A stretch of 64,000 nucleotides of DNA from CAVXHQ01 sp963761735 (GCA_963761735.1 CAVXHQ010000007.1:248001-312000); one strand, 5' to 3'. Positions 36,946 through 46,903 are shown, numbered from the stretch's first letter. Notes: generated by a model not told the origin, from the sequence alone. Translations and numbers: made by a program.

Positions 36946-39900
36946 ACGGTCTCGTCGACTGGGCTGCCTCCCGCGCCCGCATGATCATCGCCTTCGTGAT
37001 CCTGAGCCTTGTGGCCGGGGGTGCGGCATACGTTGGCCTGCCCAAAGAGGGCGAGCCGGACATCGAGATCCCCGCGCTGTTCGTCTCGGTCCCGTTCCCC
37101 GGCATCTCCGCGGCCGACAGCGAAACACTGCTTGTCCGGCCGATGGAAACCGAACTTGCCGACCTCGACGGGCTGAAAACCATGTCCGCCACCGCCGCCG
37201 AAGGCTATGCAGGTGTGGCGCTCGAATTTGAATTCGGCTGGGACAAGACCAAGGTCATGGCCGATGTCCGCGACGCGATGAACAACGCGCAGGGGCAGTT
37301 TCCGGACGGCGCCGAGACCTATTCGCTCAACGAGCTGAATTTTTCCGAATTTCCGATCATCATCGTCAACCTGACGGGCGATCTGCCGGAACGCACGCTT
37401 ATCCAGGTCGCCCGCGACCTGCAGGACCGTCTCGAATCGCTCGACGCGGTGCTGAATGCGCAACTGACCGGCGAGCGGGACGAGATGCTCGAGGTGATCA
37501 TCGATCCGCTGCGACTGGAGGCCTATGACGTCACCGCCGCCGAACTTATCGCCGCCGTCAGCAACAACAACCTGCTGATCGCCGCGGGCGAGGTGGAAAC
37601 GCCGCAAGGCGCGTTCGCGATCAAGATCCCGTCGAACCTGACCACACCGCAGGAGGTTTACGGGCTGCAGGTGATCGCCGAGGGCGACCGCTCGGTGACG
37701 CTGGGCGATCTTGCGATGATCCGCCTGACATTCGAAGACCGCACCTCGACGGCGCGGTTCAACGGCGAGACGACCGTCGCCCTGCAGGTGGTGAAAAAGC
37801 GCGGGTTCAACCTGATCGACACCGCCGCCTTCGTGCGCGAGATCGTGGCCGAGGCGCAGGCCGAATGGCCACAGGAACTGCGCGACGCGATCACCGTGGG
37901 CACGTCCAACGACCAGTCCACCGAGGTCGACAGCATGGTCAAACAGCTTGAGGGATCGGTGCTCACCGCCATCGCGCTGGTGATGATCGTGGTGCTTGCC
38001 TCGCTCGGGTTGCGGCCCGCGCTGCTCGTCGGCTTTGCGATCCCCACGTCGTTCCTGTTGTGTTTCGCGCTGCTGGCGGTGATGGAAATCACCATCTCGA
38101 ATATCGTGATGTTCGGTCTGATCCTCGCCGTCGGCATGCTCGTCGACGGGGCGATCGTCATCACCGAATATGCGGACAAACGCGTCAAGGAAGGCGCGGG
38201 CCCGATGACCGCCTTCACCGAAAGCGCCAAACGGATGTTCTGGCCGGTCGTGTCATCGACCGCGACGACGCTGTGCGCGTTCCTGCCGATGCTGTTCTGG
38301 CCGGGTGTGCCGGGGCAGTTCATGGGCATGTTGCCGGTCACGCTGATCTTCGTGCTGTCGGCCTCGCTGGTCGTCGCACTCATCTATCTGCCGGTGCTCG
38401 GCGGTGTCATCGGGCGGCTCGCCCGGATCGTCGAGACGGCCCAGACATGGTTCATGACGCATGTGCCGGTCTGGCTGCGCGCGATGCTGATCCTGCCCGC
38501 CCTCGCCGTGGCGCTGATCGGTGCCGCCCTCGCGCTGCGCCCGTCATTGCTGAGCGATCTGCCCCCCGAGGTCACCGGTTTCGCGACCCGCTTTCCGGGC
38601 CTGTTCCTGTTCGGCGTCGGCACCATCATGACGCTGTATTTCTGGAACCTGACCCGTGGCATCCGCGAGCCTGCGCGCGTCACCTCGGGCTATCGCCGCT
38701 CGCTTTTCGGGCGGTTCATCCACCTGATCGCGGGCAACCCGGTCATGCCGCTGGTCACTGTCGCGGTCGTCGGCCTGTTCGTCTACACGACGTTCGGCTA
38801 TTTCGGCCAGAACAACAACGGCGTCGAGTTTTTCGTCGAGACGGAGCCGGAGCAGGCCATCGTCTACGTGCAGGCGCGCGGCAACCTGTCGATCGACGAA
38901 AAGGACTTCCTCGTCGCACAGGCAGAAGAGGCGGCTCTTGCCACCCCGGGAATCGAATCGATCTTTGCCTTTGCCGGTGCGGGTGGCCTGAATGCCAATA
39001 CCGCAGGCGCGGGCGGGCCCGGCGACGCCATCGGCCAGTTGCAGATCGAACTCGTCGACTGGGTCGACCGCGATGCATATGCCGCCGAAAACGATATTCC
39101 GCGCGCGCAGCTGAACGGTAATTTCGTGATCGACGACCTGCAGGCACGGCTCGACCTGATCCCCGGGATCCGCACCGAAATCCTGAACCTTGCGCAGGGA
39201 CCGGGATCCTCGAAACCGATCCACCTGCGCCTGACCGGCGACGACTGGGAGGCGCTGCAGGCGGCCACCGCAACGGCCCGCGCGCAATTCGAGGAAACGG
39301 CGGGCCTGCGTCTGATCGAGGACACCCTGCCGCTGCCCGGCATCGACTGGCAGATCGACGTTGACGTCGAGGCGGCGGGCCGCTTCGGCGCTGACGTGGC
39401 ATCGGTCGGCGGCATGGTGCAGCTCGTGACCCGCGGCCTCCTGCTCGACACGATGCGGGTGCCGTCCTCCGACGAGGAGATCGAAATCCGCGTGCGCCTG
39501 CCCGACGTCGACCGCGTCCTGTCGACCATCGAGACCCTGCGTGTCCGCACCAGTTCGGGCCTGATCCCGCTGTCGAACTTCATCACGCTGACCCCGGTCG
39601 AAAAACTCGCCGAGATCAACCGCATCGACCAGCAGCGCTATTTCGATGTGCTGGCCGACGCCGAGCCCGGGTTTGTCAGCCTGTCGTTCGAACAGGCGTT
39701 GGCGCGCCCCGATGCCCCCGACGAAATCGACGTGGCCCCGATGCCCGTGGCCTTTGCGGGCGAGACGGCCGTTGTCCTCGACGCCACGCGCAGCGTCGCC
39801 GAGGTGCTGGCCACGGACGTCACCGATGCAGTGGCTGCGGGCGATACCGCCGCCGTCGACCTTGAGGTTTCCTCGCCGCTGGGCTTCCCCCTCGCGCTCG

Positions 39901-40838
39901 TTTCGGACGATCCGATCGCCTTTTACGACATCTCGTCCGACGTGCCCGCCGCCCGCATCGCGGAACTGCGCGCCCTGGCCGAGATGGAGACGATCACCGT
40001 CGTGCCGACCATCGTCAACGCCAACGAGCGGATCGCGTACCTGACCGAATGGCTCGATACCGACCCCTTCGGCGCAAGCGTTAACTGGGAATGGACGGGC
40101 GACCAGGAGGATCAGGCCGAGAGCGGACAGTTCCTCGCCGTGGCCTTTGCGGGTGCGCTGGGGCTGATGTTCATCATCCTGCTGGCGCAGTTCAACTCGA
40201 TCTACAATGCGATCCTGGTGCTGCTGGCCGTCGTCATGTCGACGGCGGGCGTGTTGATCGGGATGCTGGTGATGGATCAGGCGTTCTCGATCATCATGAC
40301 CGGCACCGGCATCGTCGCACTGGCGGGTATCGTGGTGAACAACAACATCATCCTGATCGACACCTATCAGGAATACGAGCGGTTCATGCCGCGCACCGAA
40401 GCGATCACCCGCACCGCGGAAGACCGGATCCGTCCCGTTCTGCTGACCACGATCACCACCATGGCGGGCCTTGCGCCGATGATGTTCGGCCTGTCCCTCG
40501 ATTTCGGCAACGGCGGTTATACCATCGACAGCCCCACGGCGCTGTGGTGGAAACAGCTGGCGACGGCGGTGGTCTTCGGCCTCGGGATCGCGACGATGCT
40601 GACGCTGGTATTCACGCCTGCGATGCTGGCCGTCCGCGTCTGGATCTCGACCTATGCGGTCTGGCTGTCGCGTCTGCTCGCCCGTCTGTCGCTGGGCAGG
40701 TCGTCCCGTGCCGCGCGCGACTGGGCGCTGCGCCGTCAGGCGGGCCGGGTCGCACCGCCGGAAATCCTGTGGGCCGACGACGACGAAATTCCCGTGCGGC
40801 AGATGCCGATGGCGATGCCGTTGCAGGCGGCGGAATAG
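36942..40838 (+). CDS. RND family efflux permease
   Basis: 1298 residues, about 250 longer than AcrB, because of extra sequence between the membrane and porter domains in both halves. The N-terminus, SRARMIIAFVILSLVAGGAAYVGLPKEGEPDIEIP, is typical of the AcrB/HAE family. The TM4 motif GMLVDGAIVITEY keeps the first aspartate of the proton relay, with Gly in the second position. A second transmembrane block (about 1060-1240) contains GIVALAGIVVNNNIILIDTY. Substrates are unknown. It is translationally coupled to the adaptor. No TolC-type gene is in the window. Confidence 0.94.
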   Translation: MNGLVDWAASRARMIIAFVILSLVAGGAAYVGLPKEGEPDIEIPALFVSVPFPGISAADSETLLVRPMETELADLDGLKTMSATAAEGYAGVALEFEFGWDKTKVMADVRDAMNNAQGQFPDGAETYSLNELNFSEFPIIIVNLTGDLPERTLIQVARDLQDRLESLDAVLNAQLTGERDEMLEVIIDPLRLEAYDVTAAELIAAVSNNNLLIAAGEVETPQGAFAIKIPSNLTTPQEVYGLQVIAEGDRSVTLGDLAMIRLTFEDRTSTARFNGETTVALQVVKKRGFNLIDTAAFVREIVAEAQAEWPQELRDAITVGTSNDQSTEVDSMVKQLEGSVLTAIALVMIVVLASLGLRPALLVGFAIPTSFLLCFALLAVMEITISNIVMFGLILAVGMLVDGAIVITEYADKRVKEGAGPMTAFTESAKRMFWPVVSSTATTLCAFLPMLFWPGVPGQFMGMLPVTLIFVLSASLVVALIYLPVLGGVIGRLARIVETAQTWFMTHVPVWLRAMLILPALAVALIGAALALRPSLLSDLPPEVTGFATRFPGLFLFGVGTIMTLYFWNLTRGIREPARVTSGYRRSLFGRFIHLIAGNPVMPLVTVAVVGLFVYTTFGYFGQNNNGVEFFVETEPEQAIVYVQARGNLSIDEKDFLVAQAEEAALATPGIESIFAFAGAGGLNANTAGAGGPGDAIGQLQIELVDWVDRDAYAAENDIPRAQLNGNFVIDDLQARLDLIPGIRTEILNLAQGPGSSKPIHLRLTGDDWEALQAATATARAQFEETAGLRLIEDTLPLPGIDWQIDVDVEAAGRFGADVASVGGMVQLVTRGLLLDTMRVPSSDEEIEIRVRLPDVDRVLSTIETLRVRTSSGLIPLSNFITLTPVEKLAEINRIDQQRYFDVLADAEPGFVSLSFEQALARPDAPDEIDVAPMPVAFAGETAVVLDATRSVAEVLATDVTDAVAAGDTAAVDLEVSSPLGFPLALVSDDPIAFYDISSDVPAARIAELRALAEMETITVVPTIVNANERIAYLTEWLDTDPFGASVNWEWTGDQEDQAESGQFLAVAFAGALGLMFIILLAQFNSIYNAILVLLAVVMSTAGVLIGMLVMDQAFSIIMTGTGIVALAGIVVNNNIILIDTYQEYERFMPRTEAITRTAEDRIRPVLLTTITTMAGLAPMMFGLSLDFGNGGYTIDSPTALWWKQLATAVVFGLGIATMLTLVFTPAMLAVRVWISTYAVWLSRLLARLSLGRSSRAARDWALRRQAGRVAPPEILWADDDEIPVRQMPMAMPLQAAE

Positions 40839-40878
40839 CGTCTCGGGTGCCGCGCGGCGATGATATTTCGAGACATCG

Positions 40879-40911
40879 AAAGGGGCGCCCGGCAAACCGG
40901 ACGCCCCTTTT
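40879..40911. terminator. Bidirectional terminator between efflux and ABC genes
   Basis: GGGGCGCCCGG and CCGGACGCCCC arms (one mismatch) around CAAA, with A run before and T run after. Serves the convergent RND operon and ABC transporter gene. Confidence 0.9.
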
Positions 40912-40941
40912 CGCTGCGCCGGATCGCCGGCGTGATGCCGC

Positions 40942-42765
40942 TCAGGCGGCATCCTCCTCGGTCAGCTGACGATGCCACAGGTTCGCATAGCGGCCCTCGG
41001 CTGCCAGAAGGTCGTCGTGCCGCCCCGTCTCTACGATCATACCGTTTTCCAGCACCACGATCCGGTCGGCGTCCTGTATCGTCGTCAGCCGGTGCGCGAT
41101 GGTCAGCACGGTGCGCCCCTGCCCCATCGCCTTGAGTTCCGACTGGATGCCCATTTCCGTCTCGGTGTCCAGCGCGCTCGTTGCCTCGTCGAGGATCAGG
41201 ATCGGCGGGTTCTTCAGCAGCGTCCGCGCAATGCCGACCCGCTGCTTTTCGCCGCCCGACAGTTTCAGCCCGCGTTCGCCCACCGTCGTCGCATAGCCGT
41301 CGGGCAGCGACAGGATGAAATCGTGGATGCTGGCCTGCCGCGCCGCCTCCTCGATTTCCGCGCGGCTGGCACCCTCCCGGCCATAGGCGATGTTGTATAA
41401 TATCGTGTCGTTGAACAGGACTGTATCCTGCGGCACCACGCCGATCTGTGCGTGCAGGCTAACCTGCGTCACGTCGCGCACGTCCTGCCCGTCGATCCGC
41501 ACCGCCCCGCCGGTGACGTCGTAAAACCGGAACAGCAGCCGCCCGATCGTCGACTTGCCGGACCCAGACGAGCCGACGATCGCCACCGTCTGCCCCGCCG
41601 GAATCTCGAGTGAAACGCCTTTCAGGATCGCCCGTTCCGGGTCATAGCCGAAATGCACATCGTCGAGGGTCACGGTGCCGCCTTGCACTTTCAGAACCTG
41701 CGCGTCCTTTTTATCGACGACTTCTGGCGGTTGACCCAACAAATCGAACATGTCGCCCATATCGATCAGCGCCTGGCGAATTTCGCGGTACACCGTTCCC
41801 AAAAAATTCAGCGGCAACGTGATCTGGATCATGTAGGCGTTCACCATGACGAAATCGCCCACCGTCAGGTCGCCGCGCTGCACGCCCACCGCCGCCATCA
41901 CCATGACGCCGACGAGGCCGCCGGTGATCAGCACCGATTGCCCGAAATTCAGGAATGCCAGCGAATAGTTCGTCTTGATCGCCGCCTCGGCATAGGCCTG
42001 CATCGCGACGTCATAGCGGTCGGCCTCGCGCTGTTCGGCACCAAAGTATTTCACGGTCTCGAAGTTCAGCAGACTGTCGATGGCCTTTTGATTGGCGTCG
42101 GTGTCCTGCTCGTTCATGATCTTGCGGATTTTCACCCGCCATTCGGTGATCGCAAAGGTGAACCAGACATAGAGCGCGATGGTGCCCAGCACGACGACAA
42201 GGTACCAGACGTCGAACAGATAGAACAAAATGCCCATGATCATCAGCAGTTCGAGGACGAGCGGGCCGATGGAAAACAACAAGAACCGCAGCAGGAAATC
42301 GACGCCTTTCACGCCCCGCTCGATCACCCGCGACAGCCCGCCGGTCTTGCGGGTGATGTGATAGCGCATCGACAGCTGGTGGATGTGGGTGAACGTCTCG
42401 AAGGCGAGCAGGCGCAGGGCACGCTGGCCAACGCGGGTGAACACCACATCGCGCAGCTGCTGAAACCCGACGTTCATCAGGCGCGCCATGCCATAGGCCA
42501 CCGTCAGGCCCACCGCGCCCAGCGCCAGCATCGCCTCGGGCCCGGCGAAGTCGCCCCCCAGCACATCGACCGCCCACTTGTAGAACAGCGGCGTCGTCAC
42601 GGCGACGACCTTGGCCAGCACGAGCATGAACACCGCCAGCACCACGCGTCGCTTTACCCAGAACGCATCGGCGGGCCACAGATAGGGCATGACCCGGCGG
42701 ATCGTCCGCATGCCGCTGATCTGGTCGTTGTTGAGGTTTCGGCTGGTTTTCGCAAGGCGACGCAT
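40942..42765 (-). CDS. Atm1-type ABC exporter
   Basis: 607 residues, a half-transporter with six membrane helices (about 40-330) fused to an ATPase. Walker A GSSGSGKST, signature LSGGEKQRVGIART and Walker B ILILDEATSALD are intact. The membrane helices and the QVSLHAQIGVVPQDTVLFNDTI segment match the Atm1/ABCB7/HMT1 group, which exports glutathione-metal or glutathione-sulfur species and supports heavy-metal tolerance or Fe-S balance. The transport substrate is inferred from family only. ATG at 42765. A LysM protein lies upstream on the same strand, 51 bases away. Confidence 0.92.
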   Translation of the reverse strand: MRRLAKTSRNLNNDQISGMRTIRRVMPYLWPADAFWVKRRVVLAVFMLVLAKVVAVTTPLFYKWAVDVLGGDFAGPEAMLALGAVGLTVAYGMARLMNVGFQQLRDVVFTRVGQRALRLLAFETFTHIHQLSMRYHITRKTGGLSRVIERGVKGVDFLLRFLLFSIGPLVLELLMIMGILFYLFDVWYLVVVLGTIALYVWFTFAITEWRVKIRKIMNEQDTDANQKAIDSLLNFETVKYFGAEQREADRYDVAMQAYAEAAIKTNYSLAFLNFGQSVLITGGLVGVMVMAAVGVQRGDLTVGDFVMVNAYMIQITLPLNFLGTVYREIRQALIDMGDMFDLLGQPPEVVDKKDAQVLKVQGGTVTLDDVHFGYDPERAILKGVSLEIPAGQTVAIVGSSGSGKSTIGRLLFRFYDVTGGAVRIDGQDVRDVTQVSLHAQIGVVPQDTVLFNDTILYNIAYGREGASRAEIEEAARQASIHDFILSLPDGYATTVGERGLKLSGGEKQRVGIARTLLKNPPILILDEATSALDTETEMGIQSELKAMGQGRTVLTIAHRLTTIQDADRIVVLENGMIVETGRHDDLLAAEGRYANLWHRQLTEEDAA

Positions 42766-42816
42766 CGGGGGCCAATCGGACAGGAAACTAGGGGGTCTGA
42801 ATAACCCCAGGTCCGG

Positions 42817-45234
42817 CTATTGACCAGCCTGCGTGCCCGGCGCGGTTCCGGTCGGGTCGTCGTCCGGCAGGCGCAGGATCTGGCCGGGGAAAATCAGGTT
42901 GGGGTCGCGGATAAGGTCACGGTTCGCTTCGAAAACACTGACATACAGGATGCCTTCGCCGTACCTATCCTGCGAGATGCCCCACAGCGTGTTTCCGGGC
43001 TGAACGGTGCGCACGGCAACCTCGAAGGCGGGGTCGGCGGTTTCCTCGGCCAGGACGGCGGCGATGGTGGCGCGCTCTTCGCGGCGAAACGGGCTTTCGA
43101 TACGGCTCGTTACCGTGCCGTCCGCGTCTATCTGATCGACGCGCAGGGCATAGGTGCCGGGCGCGATGCCGGGCAGGTCTGCCGCCCAGGTGCCGTCGTC
43201 CGCAACCGGCACTTGCGCGAGATAGCCATTGTTCAGGTACAACCGGACGTCTCCGCCACCCGATGCGCGCCCCGCAAGCTGCACGTCACCCGCAGCGTCA
43301 TAGGCGATTGCATCGAGGGCGACGGTGCGCAGAACCTCGGGCGACGTGCCGGGGGCAAGAACGGGTTGCAGGACCCGCACCCCGGTCTCGTCTGCGACGA
43401 GAACCGGCATCTGCACGGACGCCGCCGGTGCCGGCACGGCCAGCGACGGTGCGGCGTCGGCGACCCGCGGCAAAGGCGCCGACGGATCGGTCCGTGCGGT
43501 CGCATCGGTGGCACCCGGCGGTGCGGGCCCGGCCGATGGCACGTCCACCGGCGCCACGGCGATCATCGGCGCGGTTTCGGCGACCCGGTCTGATGCGGGC
43601 ATGACGGGCGCGGTCAATGTCTGCGGATCGGTGCCGGTCGAGACGGCGGATGGCAGGTGCGCGACGACGCCCGCTCCCGGATCTGTGGGCTGGATCGCCG
43701 GGCCGATACCTGCCGCAGTCCGGGGCGGATCGGTCCGCGCGACCGCATCCGGCACCACGGTTTGCTCGCCTGTCGGCACCGCCAGGGCTGCCGTTGCGGG
43801 CGCGCCCGACACCGTCGGATCGGCGCCGTCTGACGGCTGGGGCATGACCGGCGTCGCGAAAAGGGTGGGACCCAGAATGACGGTCTCGTCCGATATCGCC
43901 GCCTGTGCGCCGGTCGTCGCGCGCAGCGACAACAGGCGCGGCGTTTCGGAGGGGGGCAGGTTGATAAAGGCGATGAAGGCCCCGGTGCCGTCCACGTCGA
44001 CACCCGTGACCGGGCTGTCGTTTACAAGAACCTCGACGCGCGCGCCGGGTGTCGCGGTTCCGGCGATCAGGCCGCGTCCGTCAGGCTCGATCCGGGCCAC
44101 GTCGATCCGGGGGAGTGTCATCGGGGCAGCGGACTGCGCCGGTGCGATCGCCCCGGCCGCGACGCCGGCGGTGGTTTCGATCGCGGTGGTTTCGGGGTCG
44201 GCGGCCTCGCTGTCTGCGGTTTCACTGTCTGCGGTTTCGCTGTCTGCGGTTTCGATGTCTGCGGTTTCGATGTCGGGCGTCGCACGGGCAGAGGCGGTTG
44301 GACCGGATGCCACGCCGTCGGCAACTGCCGTGTCGGCAACGGCGATGTCCGGCGGCTCCATGTCCGCAACTGCCGTATCTGGCGCCGTCGGGTCAGCAGC
44401 TACCTTGTCTGGCGTCGTCGGATCTGGCGTCGTCGGATCTGGCGTCGTCGGATCTGGCGTCGTCGGATCTGGCGCAACGATATCGGCGCGGGCGGAACCG
44501 GGGTCCAGCACGTCGAGAACATCGGCCCCCGGTGTCACATCCTCGAACGGTGCGGCATCGGTCTCCTGCGACGGGGAACTGTCGGATGCCTCGACGGACA
44601 GAGACGCGCCGTCCGGGTTGACCGCCCTTTCGTCATCCGAAAATGACGTTGGATGTGGCAAAGCACCGGGCGACACATCGACTAGGTCTGCGTCCTCCTG
44701 CGCGGCAGACCCCAAACCACCCGGCAACACCGTCGATGCAGCAACCGGAACAGGCGGCCCGATGGGACGCCGAATGAGGGGGTCGGGCAGAGCGGCAGCG
44801 GCTGTTTCCGGCAACGCAGGTACGGTCGCGGTGATATCGGGGAGTTTGGCAGGCAGGCTTTCGATCGGGTCCGGCTCCGGCCTGACAGCCCGATCAAGCG
44901 CCCCGTCACCTTCGTTGGCCGTCGGTAGGGTCATCTCGATGCCGGATGCAAGATCCGGTATCTGCGGATCCACGATGGCACTTTGCAGTATCACGTCACT
45001 GGACGGGGCGACAACGTCTTCTGGCATCACCGGCCCGGACGGATCCGCGACGCCGTCCACCGCATTTGCGGACAGAGCACCCTGAATGTCCGCAACGGGA
45101 TCCGGTGACGAGGGCAGGTCCACAGCGCCCGGCGTCGGGTATTGCCAGACCGACAATCCCACCGCCGTCGCCACGACCGCGACAACCCCTGCCCCCGCAC
45201 CCGCGAGCGTCTTGCCTATTCCCGCCGTCATCAT
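42817..45234 (-). CDS. LysM peptidoglycan-binding protein with long repeat-rich linker
   Basis: 805 residues. An N-terminal membrane anchor (about 8-28, TLAGAGAGVVAVVATAVGLS) is followed by some 400 residues of acidic, Pro/Ala/Thr-rich low complexity including TTPDP and ETADS pentapeptide arrays. An Ig-like segment follows (RIEPDGRGLIAGTATPGARVEVLVNDSPV pattern, split here as RGLIAGTATPGARVEVLVND), then a second one, and a C-terminal LysM domain (VQPGNTLWGISQDRYGEG to PNLIFPGQILRLP). It likely binds peptidoglycan while tethered to the inner membrane. The start at 45234 is chosen for the anchor; its ribosome binding site is weak. Confidence 0.85.
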   Translation of the reverse strand: MMTAGIGKTLAGAGAGVVAVVATAVGLSVWQYPTPGAVDLPSSPDPVADIQGALSANAVDGVADPSGPVMPEDVVAPSSDVILQSAIVDPQIPDLASGIEMTLPTANEGDGALDRAVRPEPDPIESLPAKLPDITATVPALPETAAAALPDPLIRRPIGPPVPVAASTVLPGGLGSAAQEDADLVDVSPGALPHPTSFSDDERAVNPDGASLSVEASDSSPSQETDAAPFEDVTPGADVLDVLDPGSARADIVAPDPTTPDPTTPDPTTPDPTTPDKVAADPTAPDTAVADMEPPDIAVADTAVADGVASGPTASARATPDIETADIETADSETADSETADSEAADPETTAIETTAGVAAGAIAPAQSAAPMTLPRIDVARIEPDGRGLIAGTATPGARVEVLVNDSPVTGVDVDGTGAFIAFINLPPSETPRLLSLRATTGAQAAISDETVILGPTLFATPVMPQPSDGADPTVSGAPATAALAVPTGEQTVVPDAVARTDPPRTAAGIGPAIQPTDPGAGVVAHLPSAVSTGTDPQTLTAPVMPASDRVAETAPMIAVAPVDVPSAGPAPPGATDATARTDPSAPLPRVADAAPSLAVPAPAASVQMPVLVADETGVRVLQPVLAPGTSPEVLRTVALDAIAYDAAGDVQLAGRASGGGDVRLYLNNGYLAQVPVADDGTWAADLPGIAPGTYALRVDQIDADGTVTSRIESPFRREERATIAAVLAEETADPAFEVAVRTVQPGNTLWGISQDRYGEGILYVSVFEANRDLIRDPNLIFPGQILRLPDDDPTGTAPGTQAGQ
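44213..44272. repeat. 15-bp tandem repeat, four units
   Basis: TCTGCGGTTTCNNTG at 44213, 44228, 44243 and 44258, in frame in the LysM gene, encoding ETADS/ETADI. Confidence 0.95.
44409..44468. repeat. 15-bp tandem repeat, four identical units
   Basis: CTGGCGTCGTCGGAT repeated exactly four times, in frame in the LysM gene, encoding TTPDP. Confidence 0.96.
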
Positions 45235-45353
45235 GCGCGCGCCCTGCCTGTTTGCCCCGGCTGTCGGTCCGGCACAGCCGCCACACCAAAGCTTGAGAGA
45301 GCATAGCAAGGCCGTTAGACAGCGTCAAAATTCCCGTGTCGAAAGGTAACCCG

Positions 45354-45920
45354 ATGCCCCCTCCCGTTCCCCGCGTCTCCGTCTGCGTCTACTGTGGCTC
45401 GCGCGATGGCAAACGTCCTGCCTACGCCGAGGCAGCGGCGCAGACCGGCGAGATGCTGGCGCGCAACCGGTGGCAACTTGTGTACGGCGCGGGCGATGTC
45501 GGCCTGATGGGGCGGGTCGCCGCGGCGGCACAGGCGGCCGGAGCGCGGACATTCGGCGTCATTCCGCAACATCTGGTCGCGCGCGAGGTCGGGCGTGCCG
45601 GTCTCGATACCTATGTCGTCACCGAGACGATGCACGAGCGCAAAAAGGTGATGTTCATGAATGCCGACGCCATTGTCGTGCTGCCCGGCGGTGCCGGATC
45701 GCTGGACGAAATGTTCGAGGTTCTGACCTGGCGTCAATTGGGGCTGCATGACAAACCGGTATTCCTGCTCGACGTCGAAGGCTATTGGCAACCGCTTGTG
45801 GCGTTGATGGCCCATGTGGTGGATCACGGGTTCGCCGGGGCGGAGCTGATGGATTTCTTCGAGGTCGTGTCCGATGTCGAGCGCCTTGAGGCGGGCCTTG
45901 TCGCGGGGCTCAGCGCGTGA
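45354..45920 (+). CDS. LOG family protein (TIGR00730)
   Basis: 188 residues. The LOG/cytokinin-activating phosphoribohydrolase fold is recognised from VCVYCGSRDGKRPAY, VYGAGDVGLMGRVA, ETMHERKKVMFMNADAIV and PGGAGSLDEMFE (family form PGGxGTxxE, here with Ser for Thr). Such enzymes hydrolyse nucleoside 5'-monophosphates to base and ribose phosphate. ATG 45354 is preceded by GAAAGG; an in-frame GTG at 45336 is less likely. Divergent from the LysM gene. Its stop overlaps the start of a small downstream gene. Confidence 0.93.
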   Translation: MPPPVPRVSVCVYCGSRDGKRPAYAEAAAQTGEMLARNRWQLVYGAGDVGLMGRVAAAAQAAGARTFGVIPQHLVAREVGRAGLDTYVVTETMHERKKVMFMNADAIVVLPGGAGSLDEMFEVLTWRQLGLHDKPVFLLDVEGYWQPLVALMAHVVDHGFAGAELMDFFEVVSDVERLEAGLVAGLSA

Positions 45921-46204
45921 ACGATCAGGAGATGGAGCGTGCATTGCAGTCCGTTGGGATGGCCGCGTTCATCGATCACTTCGATATTTTTGCCGGACCG
46001 CTCGATGCCGGCAAGGCGGCAGCCGTGTTGACCAAACGAATGGGCTGGGACATCGGCGGCAGCCGCACGCGGGTCAATCGCGCCCGGGCCATCATCGCCG
46101 CCGGCCAGACCGACCGCGCCTTCGCCAGAGTTATAGCTGCGACCAGAGTGTCGGTTGAAACGCAGCAGGCCGCGCGCAGACTGCGGAGCAACAGTCAGAT
46201 CTGA
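45917..46204 (+). CDS. Small helical protein coupled to LOG gene, unknown function
   Basis: 95 residues, GTG start at 45917 overlapping the LOG stop as GTGA. Predicted mostly helical (MERALQSVGMAAFIDHFDIF; KAAAVLTKRMGWDIGGSRTR; RAIIAAGQTDRAFARVIAATR), moderately basic, no cysteine, no membrane helix. I do not recognise the family. The tight overlap suggests co-expression with the LOG enzyme. It ends just before the sodB terminator. Confidence 0.65.
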   Translation: MNDQEMERALQSVGMAAFIDHFDIFAGPLDAGKAAAVLTKRMGWDIGGSRTRVNRARAIIAAGQTDRAFARVIAATRVSVETQQAARRLRSNSQI

Positions 46205-46207
46205 ACG

Positions 46208-46236
46208 AAAACGACCGCCCCCCAAGGGACGGTCGT
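46208..46236 (-). terminator. Terminator of sodB
   Basis: On the minus strand, GACGACCGTCCC pairs with GGGCGGTCGT around TTGGG, followed by TTTT (A run 46208-46211 on the plus strand). Confidence 0.85.
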
Positions 46237-46266
46237 CTACTCAAGAAATCGGTGGGATTCGCCGGA

Positions 46267-46866
46267 TCACATACGGCTGGCGACGTTTTCCCAGTTCACG
46301 AGATTGTCGAGGAAGTTGGTCAGATAGGCAGGCCGCTTGTTGCGGAAATCGATGTAGTAGGAATGCTCCCAGACATCGCAGCCCAGAAGGGCGGTCTGGC
46401 CAAAGCACAGCGGATTCACGCCGTTCTCGGTTTTGGTGATCTTGAGGGCGCCATCGACGTCCTTGACCAGCCAGGCCCAGCCGGATCCGAACTGACCCGC
46501 ACCGGCGGCGGAAAACTGCGTCTTGAAATCGTCGACCGACCCGAAGGCCTCGGTCAGCGCACTTTCGACCTCGGACGGCATCGTTGACACGCCCGGTCCC
46601 ATCATCTCCCAGAACTGGTTGTGGTTCCAAAGCTGGCTGATGTTGTTAAACACGCCCGACTGCGCGATCGCCGTTTTATCATAGGTTCCGACGATGATTT
46701 CTTCGAGGGTCTTGTCGGCCCATTCGGTCCCGTCGATCAGCTTGTTGCCATTGTCGACATAGGCCTTGTGGTGCAGGTCGTGGTGATATTCGAGCGTCTC
46801 CCTGGACATGCCTTTGTCGGCCAAGGCATCGTGGGCATAGGGAAGATCGGGCAGTGTAAAGGCCAT
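46267..46866 (-). CDS. sodB: Superoxide dismutase, Fe/Mn family
   Basis: 199 residues. MAFTLPDLPYAHDAL start, metal ligands in EYHHDLHHKAYV, SQLWNHNQFWEMM and CDVWEHSYYIDF. The GAGQFGSGWAWLV signature suggests the iron-type subgroup. Detoxifies superoxide in the cytoplasm. The ATG at 46866 is preferred to an upstream in-frame ATG because the family begins here. A good promoter lies 38-67 bases upstream. Confidence 0.97.
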   Translation of the reverse strand: MAFTLPDLPYAHDALADKGMSRETLEYHHDLHHKAYVDNGNKLIDGTEWADKTLEEIIVGTYDKTAIAQSGVFNNISQLWNHNQFWEMMGPGVSTMPSEVESALTEAFGSVDDFKTQFSAAGAGQFGSGWAWLVKDVDGALKITKTENGVNPLCFGQTALLGCDVWEHSYYIDFRNKRPAYLTNFLDNLVNWENVASRM

Positions 46867-46903
46867 GTCGGTCTCGCTTTTCGTTAAGGTTGCGGATCCG
46901 TTC

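Noticed and set aside
38544..40952. Long minus-strand frame opposite the RND permease
   Set aside because: Shadow of a clear permease gene; no domain or start signal.
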